This document shows positions 60,317 through 64,000 of a stretch of 64,000 nt of DNA, piece by piece; positions within the stretch are counted from its first letter, which is position 1, and every line of letters starts with the position of its first letter. Source of the DNA: Branchiostoma floridae (lineage: Eukaryota; Chordata; Leptocardii; Amphioxiformes; Branchiostomatidae); NCBI RefSeq assembly GCF_000003815.2, contig NC_049987.1, positions 19,564,568 through 19,628,567 of the forward strand, read 5' to 3'. The notes beneath the pieces were generated by a model. It searched no databases, was not told where the DNA came from, and saw only the letters and a program-made list of their open reading frames with translations. A program made the position numbers and the translations under genes.

Positions 60317-63037
60317 TCATAGTTCTAAAGTATCCAGGTAGTTGTCTAAGGCGCGGACGTACTCGTCTCGGTGCAGCCTCATGTGGTTGGAGTGGGCGGA
60401 GTCGTCCCAGAACTGCAGCCGGACGTCGTGGCCCTGCCGCCGCCAACCCTCGACGCAGCGTTCGTTGTACTCTTTGGTGGACATCGGGTCATTATGGCAA
60501 CCGTACAGCAAAATCGGCGACTTCGGGAGGTTTGTTTCCCAATTAGAGCGGGTCTGAGGAGACGAGATACAGAAATGTCGCCGTGAAAAACATGTCGGCA
60601 ATATCCTCATGGTGACGTTGTAATTTTATACATTTAGGTATACAACCAAGTAACCAACCAAAGAGCCGACAGACAGACAAAAATTAAAACAAACAAACAA
60701 ACAAACAAACAAAACAAATAAGGTTAAATACTCACGAAATTATGTGATTTCTGCACTCCTGGCATGTAAGTGAAGTAGCTCCACACCCCGGCAGTGTACA
60801 GGAGTTTCCCCACAGGATTTTTGAGGGACTTCCCGACTCCGATTGCCGCCCCTTTCGTGTCCCCGATCACACCATCAAACACCTGACTCACGACTCTCTC
60901 CAGAAAGTCGTCATATTCTGTATTTTCCCGCGCGTGTACCACCATCATGGTGTATGGAGCAAACCCGACGGACACGCTGTGAACGAGATACGGCTGTTTC
61001 GGATTGGCCTCTGTCTTCAGGAACTTCAGAGCGTCTACGGCGATCTTCTTTCCGAACCCTGTCGGTGAGGAGGCGTATCGGGGGTCTCCCTTCACCGTCA
61101 GGACGTCGTAGCCCCGCCGGTGGTACAAGGCGCGATGCTTGTTCAACACTTTCCTGCTGGCGTACAGCCATGCGAAGAGCAGCACGAGCGGCCTGTCGTC
61201 TGTCAGAGGGGTGCGGTCAGCTGTAGACTGAACCTCGATGTGTTTGGTGACCACTCGGACGTTGAACTGACTTTTATCCAGCGCAGCAGTTGGTGCGGCT
61301 TTTGTATTTTCTTGCAGTCCCTGAAATTAAGGAATGAAATAGAATAAATTACTGAGTCTCGTTGTACATTTTATTGGCTTACGTAGCTTGCTCACTTCGT
61401 TATTCCCTCACAGCTGCTGAAAATGAAGGAACTTTAAGGTACGCTTGTGTCACTGCGGGGTTCGTCCACTATGTCACTGTTGACTTGTGTTGTTTTCGCC
61501 GATTTTTTGTTGCGCTCCCACTTACTTGCGTCACTGTTGCGTTTCTAGACTAAATGAACAGGTTTTCGGAAATCGCAGCGATGTCATTTTATGAAAAACC
61601 ACTGTAAAATGATGAAAATGCCTAAAAATGAGATTTATAATGAAACAATTTCCCTTGTGATGATGAACAATATGTTATGCTAACCTTGAAAGACTTTTAC
61701 AGTAAAGGAAGTGATGCAAATGAACGGACACAAACCTAAGACCAGATTTGACCCGATTTATCCTTTGTTTTTCACCAAGTACGTGTAATGATGTATGTTT
61801 ATAGGTTTATAGAACAATTTTCAAATTTCACAAATCTTATAGTTTGTTATTACACACGTTTTTTGTGAGTATTTTCACTGTCGGCAGATGGCTTGCCAAA
61901 CTTAGACAATGTCTAAGTCTATAATACTTTGATAATAGGAAAAAATGGCTTATGGGTCCGATCGCACGCACGAATGCCTGCAAGTTTGGTGTTCTATCGG
62001 CGGCAGGCTACCAGTGATGATTACATATTGCTTGTAAAGCAAACTCAAAAGCAAACGTTATCATCCAACATATATCTGGTTTCTTTTTTATCGTTGTACG
62101 ATAATCTATTTATCTGTTTTTAGAGGGCTTTTTCCAGCTCGTGCATAAAGTGTAAATGTAGGGTTAATCAAAAAAAAAATTCACGGGTCTTAGTGGCAAG
62201 CGTGCAGATGTTGACACACTGACAGCACCAAACCCGTAGGTGATTTTGGCACCTTTAGACAAAATAGCCGTGAGGCTTGGTGGGCGTCACTCCACCGTCA
62301 TTGGGGTAGGGGCAAGGCGAGTATCGAACTCAGGACCTACTGATTCTGATTCCAACGCGAAAGCCGTTCCGACACACAGACACACAGGTTAATTGAAGCA
62401 CGTTGATATATATATATATAGGCAAATTTTGACAAGCCTACGTAGCCTTAAGATGGAGCGGTTACGTAAGTATCAGGCCAGTTCCAAACACTGTAGTGAA
62501 TTAACTCTCCCCCACACCTCACTACACCTGACAGCGTATAAGGCCACGCTGGCTTAATTCTCTGGATGACAACCGCGCGCGCATTGATTTTGGCCTGTTC
62601 TAATCTAAAAGAAAAATGTACGTGACCACATGTGACCAAATGGCATCACTGGTCAATCAAAATGTTATACTTGTCAGAGTATCTGCTCCCATGTTAATTA
62701 ATTGGGCACATGGTCAAGGCACGGGGTCACAGCGTCGTTGTTCCCTCTTTAAACAAGAATGGCAATAAAAACATGTCACTGAAATGGCGAACACATTGGT
62801 CGTTCCTGTTGAATGACTGAGGCCGTACTAAGGACATTGTGTTGTGTGTTTATGCTGTTATGGTGTTGTTTTGCTAACAAGCTATCGGTGAAGTATAGAA
62901 TTCTACATGTCTCCACATACCGTCTCTTTGTCCTTGTCAGGGAGGTCGGTGACTGCCGTGACGCCCTGTCTATGGAAAGACGCCAGCCCTCGGACACCAC
63001 ACCAACATTGCCGTCCTTTTCTCAGCAAAGCCGTCAT
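60317..63037 (-). CDS. TMEM53/DUF829-family alpha/beta-hydrolase-like protein
   Basis: Three exons: 63037-62921 (ATG), 61320-60736 and 60553-60317 (TGA), all joined in phase 0, giving 312 residues. PLVLLFAWLYASRKVLNKH, the LYHRRGYDVLTV segment and HSVSVGF match the DUF829 core of TMEM53, whose fold resembles an alpha/beta hydrolase. Candidate triad positions are Ser156, Asp256 (GCHNDPM) and His288/His291 (AHSNHMR). Vertebrate TMEM53 is a nuclear-envelope protein. Here the first exon encodes MTALLRKGRQCWCGVRGLAS, which is Arg-rich, has no acidic residue and looks like a mitochondrial presequence, so localisation may differ. The nucleophile motif HSVSVG departs from the usual HxFSNGG, and enzymatic activity is uncertain. 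The link from exon 1 to exon 2 is inferred from donor, acceptor and phase. Confidence 0.82.
60685..60716. repeat. (AAAC)n microsatellite
   Basis: About seven AAAC units in the intron between TMEM53-like exons 2 and 3. Confidence 0.9.
62170..62395 (-). mobile_element. tRNA-like SINE fragment in TMEM53-like intron
   Basis: Minus strand B-box-like GGTCCTGAGTTCGATAC preceded by ttcgcgttggaatcagaatc, the same architecture as 58310-58460. The A-box is decayed. It lies between exons 1 and 2. Confidence 0.5.
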
Positions 63038-64000
63038 GTTCTCAACACAAATGTGGTCCAAATCAGGCCTGATACATACGTGTGCGGCAAATGTCAGACT
63101 ACTAGTAGGTAACCCTTTATTTTTGTTTTAAACATACGACGCCGATTAGACAAACCGGTCAGACTTCTCTATAAGACAACAACTTTTCGCCGTGGGACAC
63201 AAATTATCTCCATTCAGTGCTACTAATTCAGTGCTTAGTCTGTTTTGTTAGCTGAGTTTCTTTCTTTTCGAATGCTAGTCCACACAACTGTCAAGGGTCC
63301 AGTTTTGGGCAGGGCCTCTGGAATTCCAGCAGCTGCTGGTAAAAAGTGGGTCGAGCAGACTCCCTGGGGGCTGGGGGTATTGGGCTTAAAAGATCCTAAA
63401 TTACTGGGACAGTCGTCCACAGATTGATGGAGTTCCAGCGAGGGAAGCAGTGTTTATTTACTGTTCTTTGTCTGACAGGTATGCTACATGTGTGATGGAT
63501 AAACTCAGTGATTATAAACTCGGTAAATCAGATTGAACAAGCTGCTAGAGCAAACTTGTGTCACTTCTTGCCAAAAAAACCAGAGCTATCTACCAAAATT
63601 CGTGATCAAAGCTTGTCCAGAAAACGAGATATCAAAACCATAAGCACTGCCTTTTACAAGACTTAGTGTACAGTTCAGTACAGCACAACGTTGTTCACGG
63701 CCGACACTGAATTGTCCATTCCAAGTGTTAACTGTGATGGTGTACGTGTTATTTTGATATTATCATATAGCCAGGGGACGTGGGCCAATCAGAGGGCCCC
63801 ATTTCATGCTGGTTATGACGCCGTAACAGCCGTGCATTAAATATTTGATTATCACATATGTGATAAAACTTTTGAAAATTTAAACCAATCAGGAGGACAG
63901 GCAAACAGGACGCTGGACAATCAGAATGAGATATCCAGGAATCGTCCATCTGCCAAGATAGGGGAATAAGTACAGGCATGGCAGGGGGGATGGCTCCCTC
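63038..64000. other. Flank upstream of the TMEM53-like gene; no gene seen
   Basis: No exon or repeat recognised to the window end. Confidence 0.4.

Overview
The window looks like a lancelet (amphioxus, Branchiostoma-type) genomic scaffold. It has intron-rich animal genes with vertebrate-like but diverged products, compact introns, abundant short TA-flanked inverted-repeat elements (MITEs), tRNA-like SINE fragments, and two assembly gaps (3939-4643 and 16415-16514). The organism assignment is inferred from gene content and style, not from a search.

Left part (1-11.2 kb): the last two exons of a cytochrome P450 family 4 gene enter from the left edge on the + strand. Its final codons and stop codon are the first unit of a 34-bp minisatellite of about 35 copies that forms the 3'UTR region. 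Converging on it is a nearly complete spermine synthase gene on the minus strand (11151 to 3630). It contains an apparent U12-type AT-AC intron, and two of its exon starts have been copied into the adjacent upstream introns.

Middle (11.2-42 kb): divergent from spermine synthase lies a small uninterrupted atypical dual-specificity phosphatase (12999-13523). Next is an eight-exon cholinesterase-like gene (15624-20233) with an intact catalytic triad and a probable GPI-anchor tail. A transposon-rich gap of about 5 kb follows. Then come two + strand genes with very long, low-complexity, charged exons and no recognisable family: an about 2300-residue Lys/Glu-rich protein (25143-32967) and a 1457-residue protein with about 13 imperfect repeats of about 68 residues (37704-42077).

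Right part (42-64 kb): mostly repeats. These include a decayed direct-repeat array (44.4-48.6 kb), an internally deleted mariner-type element (49008-49585), a non-LTR retrotransposon fragment, SINE-like fragments and a long ATT/ATC microsatellite. Two weakly supported, apparently related exons lie on the minus strand (51.5-55.8 kb). A three-exon TMEM53/DUF829-like gene (63037 to 60317, minus) has a mitochondrial-presequence-like N terminus.

The recurrent theme is exon edges as sites of DNA turnover. Terminal exon sequence has been amplified (P450), exon starts have been duplicated into introns (spermine synthase, twice), an exon end has apparently been duplicated downstream (TMEM53-like), and two unrelated MITE families sit exactly at the GTA of 5' splice sites (spermine synthase and cholinesterase). 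The genes do not form an obvious pathway or operon-like unit.
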